This document shows, one piece after another, positions 38,337-46,245 of a stretch of 64,000 bases of DNA (its first letter is position 1; every line of letters starts with the position of its first letter). The stretch covers positions 113,649 through 177,648 of the forward strand of contig CACJMB010000003.1 in the NCBI GenBank assembly GCA_902594405.1. The letters run 5' to 3'. The translations under genes and the position numbers were made by a program. This DNA is from an uncultured Pelagibacteraceae bacterium. Lineage in GTDB: Bacteria > Pseudomonadota > Alphaproteobacteria > Pelagibacterales > Pelagibacteraceae. The notes beneath the pieces are model-generated. The model did not search any database. It was given only the letters and a program-made list of their open reading frames with translations, and was not told where the DNA came from.

Positions 38337-39218
38337 ATGCTATCAAAAAATCAATTAGGCTTTTTTTACATGTTCATATCGGTATGTGCATTTTCACTTA
38401 TGGATGTGATTGTTAAATGGTCTGAGGATTATCCCGTTGGACAAGTACTATTTTTCAGAGGATTTTGTGGAATAATTCCTATTTTATTTCTTATTCCTAA
38501 AGACAGATATTTAGATTTTTATAAAACAACTAGACCGTTTCTTCATTTTAAAAGATGTTTAGCTGGATTAATTGCTTTGGTTTCTATATTTGTAGCTTTA
38601 AGAAATTTACCTTTAGCAACAGTTGTAAGTATTTCATTTGCAGCACCAATATTTATAACAATATTTTCAATTTTTTTATTAAAAGAAAAAGTTGGTCTTT
38701 ACAGGTGGCTAGCGGTGTTAGTTGGATTTGTGGGTATTATTTTCATAACTGAACCAGGTTTTAGCTCTTTAAATTTATATTATATATATCCAATAGTTTT
38801 TTGCTTAGGTCTATCATATGTTGCTATTGCTATCAGAAAATTATCATCAACTGAGCCAGCTTGGTTAATTAGTTTCTTCTTTTCATTTTCAATAATGCTT
38901 TTAAGTTTTTTATCTATTTATCAGGGATGGATTTTGCCAAGTTTAGTTGATTTATTTTTGTTATCCATGGTTGGTATATTAGGTGGTCTTGCTAATTTAT
39001 GGTTATCACAATCTTATAAATACTCAGAAGTAAGTTTAGTTTCTCCTTTAAAATATCTTGGGTTAGTATTTGCTATAATATTTGGATATTTTATTTGGAA
39101 CGAAATACCAACTTCTAAAACATTATTAGGTGCCTTATTAGTTATAGTTTCATCTATTATTATATTTAGAAGAGAGATGTATTTGAAAAAAAAGTTATCT
39201 GTTTCACGACATGAGTAA
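38337..39218 (+). CDS. DMT-superfamily (EamA) transporter
   Basis: 293 residues with about ten hydrophobic segments in two EamA repeats. The first repeat starts LGFFYMFISVCAFSLMDVIVKW and includes FFRGFCGIIPILFLIP. The second ends with VSPLKYLGLVFAIIFGYFIWNEIP, the typical EamA terminal pattern. Substrates of this family are amino acids, metabolites or nucleotide precursors and cannot be inferred. Its last 8 bases overlap the glycosylase gene. Confidence 0.88.
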   Translation: MLSKNQLGFFYMFISVCAFSLMDVIVKWSEDYPVGQVLFFRGFCGIIPILFLIPKDRYLDFYKTTRPFLHFKRCLAGLIALVSIFVALRNLPLATVVSISFAAPIFITIFSIFLLKEKVGLYRWLAVLVGFVGIIFITEPGFSSLNLYYIYPIVFCLGLSYVAIAIRKLSSTEPAWLISFFFSFSIMLLSFLSIYQGWILPSLVDLFLLSMVGILGGLANLWLSQSYKYSEVSLVSPLKYLGLVFAIIFGYFIWNEIPTSKTLLGALLVIVSSIIIFRREMYLKKKLSVSRHE

Positions 39219-39846
39219 AACACCATCATATTGGAATAAAGCAAAAAAGTACTTATCAAAAAAAGATAAAACTATGTCTGCCTTGATAAAGAAATATAAG
39301 TCACCATCAGAAACTGTTCTTACATCAAGACGAGATGTTTTTTTTTCTCTTTGTAAAAGTATAATTGGTCAACAAATTAGTGTTGCAGCTGCTAATTCTG
39401 TTTTTTTAAAATTTAAGAAAAAATGTAAAAATAAAATTAATCCAAAAACTGTGAGCAAATTATCTATCTCTCATTTAAAGAGCTGTGGTTTAAGTAGACA
39501 GAAAGTAAAAGGTATAAAAAGTTTAGCTCAACAAATACTAAGTAAGGAGTTTAATCCAAGACTGATTTCAAAAATGTCTGACGAAGATGCTATAATTTAT
39601 CTTTCACAGCTAAGACAAATTGGAAGATGGTCAGCAGAAATGATTTTATTATTCACTTACAATCGTCCTAATATTTGGCCTATACAAGACATTGGATTAT
39701 TAAGAGCTATTTCAAAAAATTATAATAAAAAATATTTACCACCCGAAAGTTATGTTAGTTACTTAAATAAAAAATTTTCACCTTATTGTTCGGTGGCAAC
39801 ATGGTATCTTTGGAGAAGTATAGATCCTGAACCAATCCAGTATTAA
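39211..39846 (+). CDS. DNA-3-methyladenine glycosylase, AlkA-like (HhH-GPD)
   Basis: 211 residues of the helix-hairpin-helix GPD superfamily. LCKSIIGQQISVAAANSVF, the hairpin LSQLRQIGRWSAEMILLF, and the catalytic Asp in WPIQDIGLLRAI follow the AlkA pattern; the iron-sulfur cysteines of EndoIII/MutY are absent. It excises alkylated purines in base excision repair. It is translationally linked to the transporter gene upstream and converges on the xdhC pieces. Confidence 0.87.
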   Translation: MSKTPSYWNKAKKYLSKKDKTMSALIKKYKSPSETVLTSRRDVFFSLCKSIIGQQISVAAANSVFLKFKKKCKNKINPKTVSKLSISHLKSCGLSRQKVKGIKSLAQQILSKEFNPRLISKMSDEDAIIYLSQLRQIGRWSAEMILLFTYNRPNIWPIQDIGLLRAISKNYNKKYLPPESYVSYLNKKFSPYCSVATWYLWRSIDPEPIQY

Positions 39847-40532
39847 AGATTTTTGTATTTGTTTGTCTCAGAAACTAGTTGTGCAACAATTGATAAAGCT
39901 ATTTCAGGAGCAGATTTTCCTCCTAGTCTAATTCCAATCGGTCCATGTATTGAGTCAATTTCTTTATCGTTAAATCCTTCATCTTTTAATCTTTTACATC
40001 TGTTGTCATGAGTTTTTTTACTTCCTAAAGCACCTATATAAAAAAATTTTTTTTTTAAAGCATGTTTTAACGCTGGCTCGTCAATTTTTGGATCATGACT
40101 CAAAGTAATTAAAGCGGTATTAGAGTTTGATTGAATATTTTTAAAAAATTCTTCAGGCCATTTATTGATAATTTTAATATTTTGAAATTTTTGTTTAGTT
40201 GTGAAATATTCTCTTGGATCAACAACAGTAACATCAAAATTTAAATCTTTTAAAAATTTAATTAAATATTGTGCAATATGTACTGCTCCAATGATTATAA
40301 CTTCAATTGGTTTAATATAATTTTGAATTAAAATTTCGGTATTATTAATTATGCCACTTTTCTTTAAATTGTAATAATTCTCTATTTCATTTTTATAATT
40401 AATAAAATTTTTACTTAAAGGTATTCCCAATTTGTATATTTCAGAGGATCCATTACTTAAATTAGTTAAAACAGCAAATTGTTCATCAGATGATTTTTTT
40501 TTTATTATTTCTTTAAGTATTTCTATTTTCAT
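39843..40532 (-). CDS. xdhC: XdhC/CoxI family protein, Rossmann (C-terminal) half
   Basis: About 230 residues. The NAD-like Rossmann segment is VIIIGAVHIAQYLIKFLKDL, followed by VTVVDPREYFTT, LITLSHDPKIDEPAL, YIGALGSKKTHDNRCKRL and the family end GIRLGGKSAPEIALSIVAQLV. XdhC binds and matures molybdenum cofactor for xanthine dehydrogenase. The track start at 40592 runs into the upstream gene; the ATG at 40532 overlaps that gene's stop as TAATG. The usual XdhC N-terminal domain is encoded by the neighbour, so the factor is made as two polypeptides. Confidence 0.88.
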   Translation of the reverse strand: MKIEILKEIIKKKSSDEQFAVLTNLSNGSSEIYKLGIPLSKNFINYKNEIENYYNLKKSGIINNTEILIQNYIKPIEVIIIGAVHIAQYLIKFLKDLNFDVTVVDPREYFTTKQKFQNIKIINKWPEEFFKNIQSNSNTALITLSHDPKIDEPALKHALKKKFFYIGALGSKKTHDNRCKRLKDEGFNDKEIDSIHGPIGIRLGGKSAPEIALSIVAQLVSETNKYKNL

Positions 40533-40861
40533 TAATTTATTTGTTCTATAAAAACAGTCATTTCTCCTCCACATGCAAGGCCTTCGTTCCAAGCATTTTC
40601 ATCTGAGATTTTGAAATCAATTTTCTTAAATGAATTTTTATTTTTTATTAGTTCTACACATTCAGTAATTACGCTTGTTTCGACACAACCACCTGAAACT
40701 GAACCTAAAAAATTACCTTTTTCATTAATTATCATTTTACTTCCAATTTGGAATGGAGAAGATCCCCAGGTTTGAACTACAGTTGCAAGAGCTACTTGTT
40801 GATCAGACTCAATCCATGAAATAGCTTCTTCTAAAATTGTATCTTTAAATGGTTGTGTCAT
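40532..40861 (-). CDS. XdhC/CoxI family protein, N-terminal-domain half
   Basis: 109 residues that contain only the XdhC/CoxI N-terminal domain: VALATVVQTWGSSPFQIGSKMII, then GSVSGGCVETSVI and NEGLACGGEMTVFIE. These conserved Gly/Cys motifs make up the proposed cofactor-handling site. It ends exactly where the Rossmann half begins (TAATG), so the split is a gene boundary, not a frameshift. It lies 21 bases after the DUF1330 gene. Confidence 0.88.
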   Translation of the reverse strand: MTQPFKDTILEEAISWIESDQQVALATVVQTWGSSPFQIGSKMIINEKGNFLGSVSGGCVETSVITECVELIKNKNSFKKIDFKISDENAWNEGLACGGEMTVFIEQIN

Positions 40862-40882
40862 TTATTATTTTGTTATTGAATT

Positions 40883-41170
40883 TTACATTCCTTCAAAAAT
40901 AATGTGTTCTCTAACAGCATTATTTTCCAAATGTTTTCTAGCTTCAACATACTCTTCGGAATTGTAACAATTTTTTGCTGTTTCAATATCTGGAAATTCT
41001 GCAAGTGCTACTCTAACCATTTCCCTGCCTTCTAAAGTTATGTTATTTGCACTTCTCGCTATTATTTTTCCAGAATATTTTTCAACCGCTTCTTTTGCTT
41101 TAACAGCATATTTTTTAAGTCTTTCGTCGTCTTTTATTTCAGTATAATTTGCAACCCAATAAGCTTTCAT
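40883..41170 (-). CDS. DUF1330 domain protein
   Basis: 95-residue dimeric alpha-beta barrel (ferredoxin-like) protein: MKAYWVANYTEIKDDERLKKY at the start and FPDIETAKNCYNSEEYVEARKH in the middle are typical of DUF1330. Function is unknown. It is the first gene of a leftward unit with the two xdhC pieces and shares a 43-base divergent region with the cytochrome c gene, so a role around purine breakdown is possible but unproven. Confidence 0.8.
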   Translation of the reverse strand: MKAYWVANYTEIKDDERLKKYAVKAKEAVEKYSGKIIARSANNITLEGREMVRVALAEFPDIETAKNCYNSEEYVEARKHLENNAVREHIIFEGM

Positions 41171-41213
41171 AATTCTCCTTTTTAAATTTTTTTAATTATG
41201 ATACCAAATTTAT

Positions 41214-41537
41214 GTGAAAAAATTATTTTTAAATTTCTTTGGTACATCATTATTTTTGATATTTTTATCATTAACTCACGTTAATGCTGATGAATTGTTT
41301 AATAAGGGAAAAGAAGTTTTTCTGGGAACTGGAAATTGTGCAGCATGTCATATGCTCTCAGATGCTGGATCAAACGCAATGGTTGGTCCAAATTTAAATG
41401 AAATTAGACCTGATATTCAAAGAATCATTATGGCAGTTAGAAACGGTATAGGAGTAATGCCCGCAATGGAGGGTATACTAACTGATGAGGAAATAGAAGC
41501 AGTTGCTCATTATACTTCTATAGCTGCGGAACAATAA
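41214..41537 (+). CDS. Periplasmic monohaem cytochrome c, probable partner of PuuD
   Basis: 107 residues starting at a GTG (41214). A signal peptide (about 25 residues, ending near HVNADE) precedes a class I cytochrome c with haem motif CAACH and axial Met in GVMPAMEG. The end EEIEAVAHYTSIAAEQ is the typical C-terminal helix. It is set inside the purine island, between the xdhC unit and the allantoin genes. The domain resembles the C-terminal cytochrome of full-length PuuD proteins, which the PuuD here lacks. Confidence 0.87.
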   Translation: MKKLFLNFFGTSLFLIFLSLTHVNADELFNKGKEVFLGTGNCAACHMLSDAGSNAMVGPNLNEIRPDIQRIIMAVRNGIGVMPAMEGILTDEEIEAVAHYTSIAAEQ

Positions 41538-41545
41538 TAAAAATT

Positions 41546-42445
41546 TTAACTATAATTTTTTATCCAATGTTTAGCTATATCTACTCTTTTGCAGATCCAA
41601 ATATCCTTAAACTTTGTGATATAATTTAAAAATTTTTTAAGAGACTGTATTCTACCTGGTCTTCCAATTAATCTACAATGCAGGCCAACTGACATCATCT
41701 TTGGTGAAGTTTTTCCTTCCTCATAAAGGGCATCGAAACTATCTTTTAAATAATTATAAAATTGTTCACCTGAATTAAATCCTTGATTGGTTGCAAATCT
41801 CATATCATTGTTATCAAGTGTGTATGGAACCATTAGTTGTTTTTTATTACCTTTTTTTATCCAATAAGGAAGATCATCACTGTATGTGTCGCTACAGTAT
41901 AAAAAACTACCATTATCAATTACTAAATCTAAAGTATTTTCACTACACCTACCAGTGTACCAACCAGCAGGTTGATTGCCAAAAATCTTTTTTATAGATT
42001 TTACTGCAAGTTTCATATCACTTTTTTCTTTTTTCTTTGATACATTTTGATAGTCAATCCATCTCCATCCATGACTAGCAACTTCATAATTTGCTTTTTT
42101 TATAGCTGAACAAACTTCTCTATTTCTTTCCAATGCCATACCAACTCCAAAAATAGTAAGTGGAATTTTCTTTTTATTAAATAGATCGTGAATTCTCCAA
42201 AACCCTCTTCTTGACCCATATTCATAAATTGATTCCATATTTAAGTGTCGACCTTTAATTGGTTTTGCTCCTATAATTTCTGATAAAAATACTTCTGAGG
42301 TTTTATCACCATGAAGAGTACAATTCTCTGCTCCCTCCTCGTAATTAAGCACAAATTGTAAAGCCAACTTTGCATTACCAGGCCACTTAACCTTAACTTT
42401 TTTGGAACCATATCCCACCAAATCTCTTGGGTATTTTTTTTTCAT
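41546..42445 (-). CDS. puuE: Allantoinase PuuE (polysaccharide-deacetylase fold)
   Basis: 299 residues of the NodB/polysaccharide deacetylase superfamily, in the metal-independent allantoinase group. Landmarks are YPRDLVGYGSKK at the N-terminus, ALQFVLNYEEGAENC, YEYGSRRGFWRIH, EVASHGWRWIDYQN and GWYTGRCSENT. It opens the allantoin ring to allantoate. It is unrelated to the AllB amidohydrolase type. Last of four leftward genes joined by ATGA overlaps (uraD-alc-allA-puuE). Confidence 0.93.
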   Translation of the reverse strand: MKKKYPRDLVGYGSKKVKVKWPGNAKLALQFVLNYEEGAENCTLHGDKTSEVFLSEIIGAKPIKGRHLNMESIYEYGSRRGFWRIHDLFNKKKIPLTIFGVGMALERNREVCSAIKKANYEVASHGWRWIDYQNVSKKKEKSDMKLAVKSIKKIFGNQPAGWYTGRCSENTLDLVIDNGSFLYCSDTYSDDLPYWIKKGNKKQLMVPYTLDNNDMRFATNQGFNSGEQFYNYLKDSFDALYEEGKTSPKMMSVGLHCRLIGRPGRIQSLKKFLNYITKFKDIWICKRVDIAKHWIKNYS

Positions 42446-42933
42446 TTTTTCAAAATAATTTTATCTTTTTTAAATTTATAAATAACAAGATTGTTTCCTT
42501 TTCCTTTTCTATCAACAATTAGAAAATTCATATTTTTCATAGAAATTAACGGAAAGTGCCAAATACCAGCATTGTAATTAACCCCAGTTTGTTTTGGGAC
42601 TAAAAAAGATTGGATTTTATTTACATCTGGTTTATCTCCTCTTGGTGCTACAAATACTAAAAATTTTGTATCTTCCATTGGTATAAAGGCTTGGCTTCCT
42701 AAAGGATGTTTTTCCATCATATCAATTTTCATGGGAAACTTTCTTTTTTTTGCTTTAAAAATACTAACAATTGCTTTCCCTTTGTTTTTAGATGCATCTA
42801 CATTTATTAAATCATCAAATCTTTTTGCATACCCATCATTAATATTTATAGGATTTTTTTTTGACGTATTTATTAATTGACCAAATTTAGAAAAATTTTT
42901 TTTAGTAATTTTTTTTGCTTTTATTATTTTCAT
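42442..42933 (-). CDS. allA: Ureidoglycolate lyase AllA
   Basis: 163-residue cupin-like enzyme splitting ureidoglycolate into glyoxylate and urea. Family motifs are FSKFGQLI near the N-terminus, MMEKHPLGSQAFIPM, FLVFVAP and GVNYNAGIWHFPL. Because ureidoglycolate lyase, not the ammonia-releasing hydrolase, is present, both ureido nitrogens leave as urea. It overlaps allantoicase and puuE by four bases on each side. Confidence 0.93.
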   Translation of the reverse strand: MKIIKAKKITKKNFSKFGQLINTSKKNPININDGYAKRFDDLINVDASKNKGKAIVSIFKAKKRKFPMKIDMMEKHPLGSQAFIPMEDTKFLVFVAPRGDKPDVNKIQSFLVPKQTGVNYNAGIWHFPLISMKNMNFLIVDRKGKGNNLVIYKFKKDKIILKK

Positions 42934-43916
42934 CTCACAAAATTTCCAAATGCCCTTATTCTTGAAATTCCACCGTCTGGATAGATATTTATTCTAAGAT
43001 AATTTTCCTTACTTCTCTTAATTAAGAATTTTTTAAATATATGTTTCTTGTGAGCTGACAGTTTTGACTTATTTAAAATAAACTTCCAATTTTTTGAATT
43101 ATTGACAATTGATTTATTGGACAGATCTTTTGAAATGCTTGCAGTTTGAATTGAGCAACTATCGGGATAGTTTCCTTTAAAATGATGGGTATCTATCTCT
43201 AGCTTTTTTATTAATCCTGGTTTGCCAAATTTTATTATAAGCCAATCAAAGTTTTTTCCTCTACTTCTTCTTGTTTCCCAACCATCTCCCATATTTTTTC
43301 CTTTACCAGGTGCTATGATATTATCAGCTCTGCCGAAATGTTCATTATTACAACCAATAATTGAAGCGCCATTTAAAACAGATGTAAGGTTGATAGTTTT
43401 GTTATTTAAAAAGTTTTTCTCCATTTCAATTTTTCCATAAAGTCTTAGTCTTGCAACTCCACCATCTGGAAAAATGTTTAGTCTTATATAATTAAAAACA
43501 GATTTGTTGTTTGATTTGAAGCTATGGTTTCGGCTTGGCCCAAGTTTTTTTTTGCTCAGTAAAGAAATCCATTTTGTTTTCTTATTAGGCTTTGTTTTAC
43601 TTAAGCAACCCTCTAACGAAGCATGTGTGGGCTGATTTCCATTGAAATGAGTTGTGTCAATGTCTATGTCAAATATCTTTCCAGGTTTACCAAGTTTTAA
43701 AATTAAATAATCAAAACCTTTTGATCTTCTTCTTCTTGTTTCCCATCCATCCATCCATTTACCATGTTTGTCAAATAGTCCATCTTTAAAAACTGGAGTT
43801 TCGATGTTTAATATTCTATGAGCAGCTGCAAAAAAATCGTCGGTCTTAAATATAACTTTAGATCCAATTCTTGGATCCGCTAAGTTAATCATTTTTGCAC
43901 TTATAAATTTTTTCAT
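42930..43916 (-). CDS. alc: Allantoicase
   Basis: Hydrolyses allantoate to ureidoglycolate and urea. 328 residues made of two repeats of a jelly-roll domain: each half has GDGWETRRSRGKNFDWLIIKFG-type sequence (GWETRRRRSKGFDYLILKLG in the first) and a NIFPDGGVARLR/NIYPDGGISRIR ending. The first repeat also has the DTTHFNGNQPTHASLEG motif. The alpha-beta duplication is the family hallmark. ATGA overlaps join it to uraD and allA. Confidence 0.95.
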   Translation of the reverse strand: MKKFISAKMINLADPRIGSKVIFKTDDFFAAAHRILNIETPVFKDGLFDKHGKWMDGWETRRRRSKGFDYLILKLGKPGKIFDIDIDTTHFNGNQPTHASLEGCLSKTKPNKKTKWISLLSKKKLGPSRNHSFKSNNKSVFNYIRLNIFPDGGVARLRLYGKIEMEKNFLNNKTINLTSVLNGASIIGCNNEHFGRADNIIAPGKGKNMGDGWETRRSRGKNFDWLIIKFGKPGLIKKLEIDTHHFKGNYPDSCSIQTASISKDLSNKSIVNNSKNWKFILNKSKLSAHKKHIFKKFLIKRSKENYLRINIYPDGGISRIRAFGNFVR

Positions 43917-44410
43917 TTTTTATTTATTTCATTTAAACGAAAGGTTGCGATTTTTTTTACTTGTTTTTTTGCTTCAAGGAATTCACTTTCTACATCACTT
44001 TGTATTCTTTGTCTAAAATTATTCAAAATTTCATTTTTATCTTTACCTTTCACAGCAATTATAAAAGGAAAATTAAACTTTTTTTTATATTCTGAATTTA
44101 ATTTTTTAAATTCTTCATATTCATCATTAGAACATTGGTTTAATTTTGCAGAGGCTTGTTCTGATATAGACTCAGAGGTCATTTTTTTTGCTACAGCAAG
44201 TTCAGGATGAGCATTTAAAATGTCTAAAATTTTATCCTTTTCGTAATTTTCATAAATATCAAGCATTTTAAACACAATATCTTCAAAGTTTTTAAATGGT
44301 TTTAATTCAAAAGCTTCCATAGCAACTGACTCAGTTTTTTCAAAAACATTACCAAATATAGACAAAAAATCAGACTTGTTAAGATCGTTAATGTTATCTA
44401 TTGTTCTCAT
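43913..44410 (-). CDS. uraD: OHCU decarboxylase UraD
   Basis: 165 residues. It decarboxylates 2-oxo-4-hydroxy-4-carboxy-5-ureidoimidazoline to (S)-allantoin. The family core is seen in FGNVFEKTESVAMEAF, LNAHPELAV and FPFIIAVKGKDKNEIL; the His in AHPEL is followed by a Ser/Glu-rich helix (SESISEQASA). It is first of the leftward allantoin operon and diverges from hiuH, encoding the preceding step, across only 47 bases. Confidence 0.92.
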   Translation of the reverse strand: MRTIDNINDLNKSDFLSIFGNVFEKTESVAMEAFELKPFKNFEDIVFKMLDIYENYEKDKILDILNAHPELAVAKKMTSESISEQASAKLNQCSNDEYEEFKKLNSEYKKKFNFPFIIAVKGKDKNEILNNFRQRIQSDVESEFLEAKKQVKKIATFRLNEINKK

Positions 44411-44457
44411 ATAACTTTTAAAAATTTAAGTTTGAAATTAAATGATACTATAATTTT

Positions 44458-44808
44458 ATGACAAAGCTCACAACTCATGTTTTAGATGTGTATTCTGGTA
44501 AACCTGGCAAAGGTATCTTAGTTGAGTTGTTTTATATTAATAATTCAGAACGAAAAAAATTAATGTCAACAAAACTCAATGATGATGGTAGAGCTAATTC
44601 ACCATTAGCAGAGGGAGATGTTTTCATTAAGGGTAAATATGAATTAATTTTTCATATTGGTGACTATTTTAAAAATATATCTTCAGCTAGCGATGTACCA
44701 TTCTTGGATGATGTTGTTATAAGATTTGGTATTTCAGATCCCTCACAGCATTATCATGTTCCTTTACTTGTTTCACCTTGGAGTTATTCTACTTATAGAG
44801 GTAGTTAA
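44458..44808 (+). CDS. hiuH: 5-hydroxyisourate hydrolase (transthyretin-like)
   Basis: 116 residues, cytosolic. Opens with LTTHVLDVYSGKPGKG and ends with HYHVPLLVSPWSYSTYRGS; the terminal YRGS tetrapeptide and the HVPLL motif distinguish the hydrolase from true transthyretin. It acts on the product of urate oxidase before UraD. First gene of the rightward hiuH-xdhA-xdhB-guaD-puuD-prt unit; the xdhA start codon directly follows its stop. Confidence 0.95.
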   Translation: MTKLTTHVLDVYSGKPGKGILVELFYINNSERKKLMSTKLNDDGRANSPLAEGDVFIKGKYELIFHIGDYFKNISSASDVPFLDDVVIRFGISDPSQHYHVPLLVSPWSYSTYRGS

Positions 44809-46245
44809 GTGATATCGAGTTCTGTTAAATTTTTATTAAATGACAAGCTTATAGTAATCAAAAATCCCGATCCAAATCAAACGTTACTTAATTATATTAG
44901 AACTGAATTAAAAAAGACGGGAACTAAAGAAGGATGTTCAGAGGGTGGTTGTGGTGCATGTACAATTGTTTTAGGTGAATTGGTAGATAATAAAATTGAA
45001 TATAAAGCAATTAATTCTTGTATTTCGTTTGTCCCAACACTAAATGGTAAACAACTTATAATTGTCGAGGATTTAGTTTCTAAAAATGGACAACTTCATC
45101 CTGTGCAAGATGCTATGGTGAAATTTCATGGCTCTCAATGTGGTTTCTGCACACCAGGATTTGTTATGTCGTTATTTTCAATGTTTAAAAATAACAAAAA
45201 TCTTAATAATGAATTAATATCAGATTCTATATCTGGTAATTTATGTCGTTGTACTGGTTACAGACCCATAATTGATGCTGCAAAAAGTTTAAATAAACTA
45301 AATAAAAATGATCAATTTTCTAAAAATAAAAATAAAGTTATTCAGCAATTAAAAAAAATTAAACCGAAAAATATTTATATTAAAAAAGATGATAAAATTT
45401 ATTTTTCACCAAAAAATATTAAAGATTTAAAAGGTATAATTAAAAAACATTCTAATTTTAGTTTTCTTGCTGGTGGAACTGACTTATCTTTAAAAGTCAC
45501 AAAAGAAAGAAAAGAAATTCCGTTTATAATTGATTTAAAAGAAATTAATGAATTAGATTTTATCAAAGTAAGTAAAAATTATTTAGAAGTTGGTTCTGCC
45601 ACACCTTTAATAAAATTTGAAAAAGAAATTAAAAAATATTATCCAGATTTTTATTTGGTTCTAAAAAGATATGGCTCTGTTCAAATTCGAAATGTTGGGA
45701 CTATAGGCGGCAATATTGCAACAGCATCTCCAATTGGTGACTCACTGCCAATTCTATTATCTTTAAACGCAGAGGTTTTAATTGAAAGTTTTAACAAAAG
45801 AAAAGTGATACCTTTAAATAATTTTTTTCTTGATTACAGAAAAACTAAATTAAAAAACAATGAATTTATTCATTCAATAAAAATACCATTATTTAAGAAA
45901 AATATCTTTAAGGCATTTAAGATATCAAAAAGATTTGATGATGATATTTCATCTGTTTGTGGATCTTTTAATTTTGAGATTAATAAAAATAAAATTAAAG
46001 AGGTTTATATTGCATATGGAGGCATGGCCGCTGTACCAAAAAGAGCTAAAGCATGTGAAAAAATTCTTAAAAACAAGCCTCTTACCATCAATACTTTTGA
46101 TCAAGCAAAAAAATATTTAGAAAAAGATTTAAGTCCTATTGGAGACATGAGAGCTAGTAAAGAATACAGACTAGAGATAGCAAAAAATTTATTGATGAAG
46201 TGTTTCGTAGAAATAAATTCTAATAAGTTATCAAGAGTAAATTAA
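44809..46245 (+). CDS. xdhA: Xanthine dehydrogenase small subunit XdhA (2Fe-2S and FAD domains)
   Basis: 478 residues. The plant-type 2Fe-2S cluster is in CSEGGCGACTIV, the second cluster in CGFCTPGFVMSLF and LCRCTGYRPI. The FAD domain carries FLAGGTDLSLKV and GTIGGNIATASPIGD. Electrons pass from the molybdenum site through these centres, in this enzyme class usually to NAD. The start is GTG, immediately after the hiuH stop. It abuts xdhB. Confidence 0.95.
   Translation: MISSSVKFLLNDKLIVIKNPDPNQTLLNYIRTELKKTGTKEGCSEGGCGACTIVLGELVDNKIEYKAINSCISFVPTLNGKQLIIVEDLVSKNGQLHPVQDAMVKFHGSQCGFCTPGFVMSLFSMFKNNKNLNNELISDSISGNLCRCTGYRPIIDAAKSLNKLNKNDQFSKNKNKVIQQLKKIKPKNIYIKKDDKIYFSPKNIKDLKGIIKKHSNFSFLAGGTDLSLKVTKERKEIPFIIDLKEINELDFIKVSKNYLEVGSATPLIKFEKEIKKYYPDFYLVLKRYGSVQIRNVGTIGGNIATASPIGDSLPILLSLNAEVLIESFNKRKVIPLNNFFLDYRKTKLKNNEFIHSIKIPLFKKNIFKAFKISKRFDDDISSVCGSFNFEINKNKIKEVYIAYGGMAAVPKRAKACEKILKNKPLTINTFDQAKKYLEKDLSPIGDMRASKEYRLEIAKNLLMKCFVEINSNKLSRVN

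Noticed and set aside
40532-40592. Overlap of the two XdhC ORFs considered as a frameshifted single gene
   Set aside because: The first ORF ends in TAATG that forms the start of the second, both halves end and begin at domain limits, so two genes fit better.
44426-44454. TATAAT box right before hiuH
   Set aside because: The box ends three bases before the ATG, so a normal start of transcription would fall inside the start codon or after it, and no good -35 box is at 16-18 bases.
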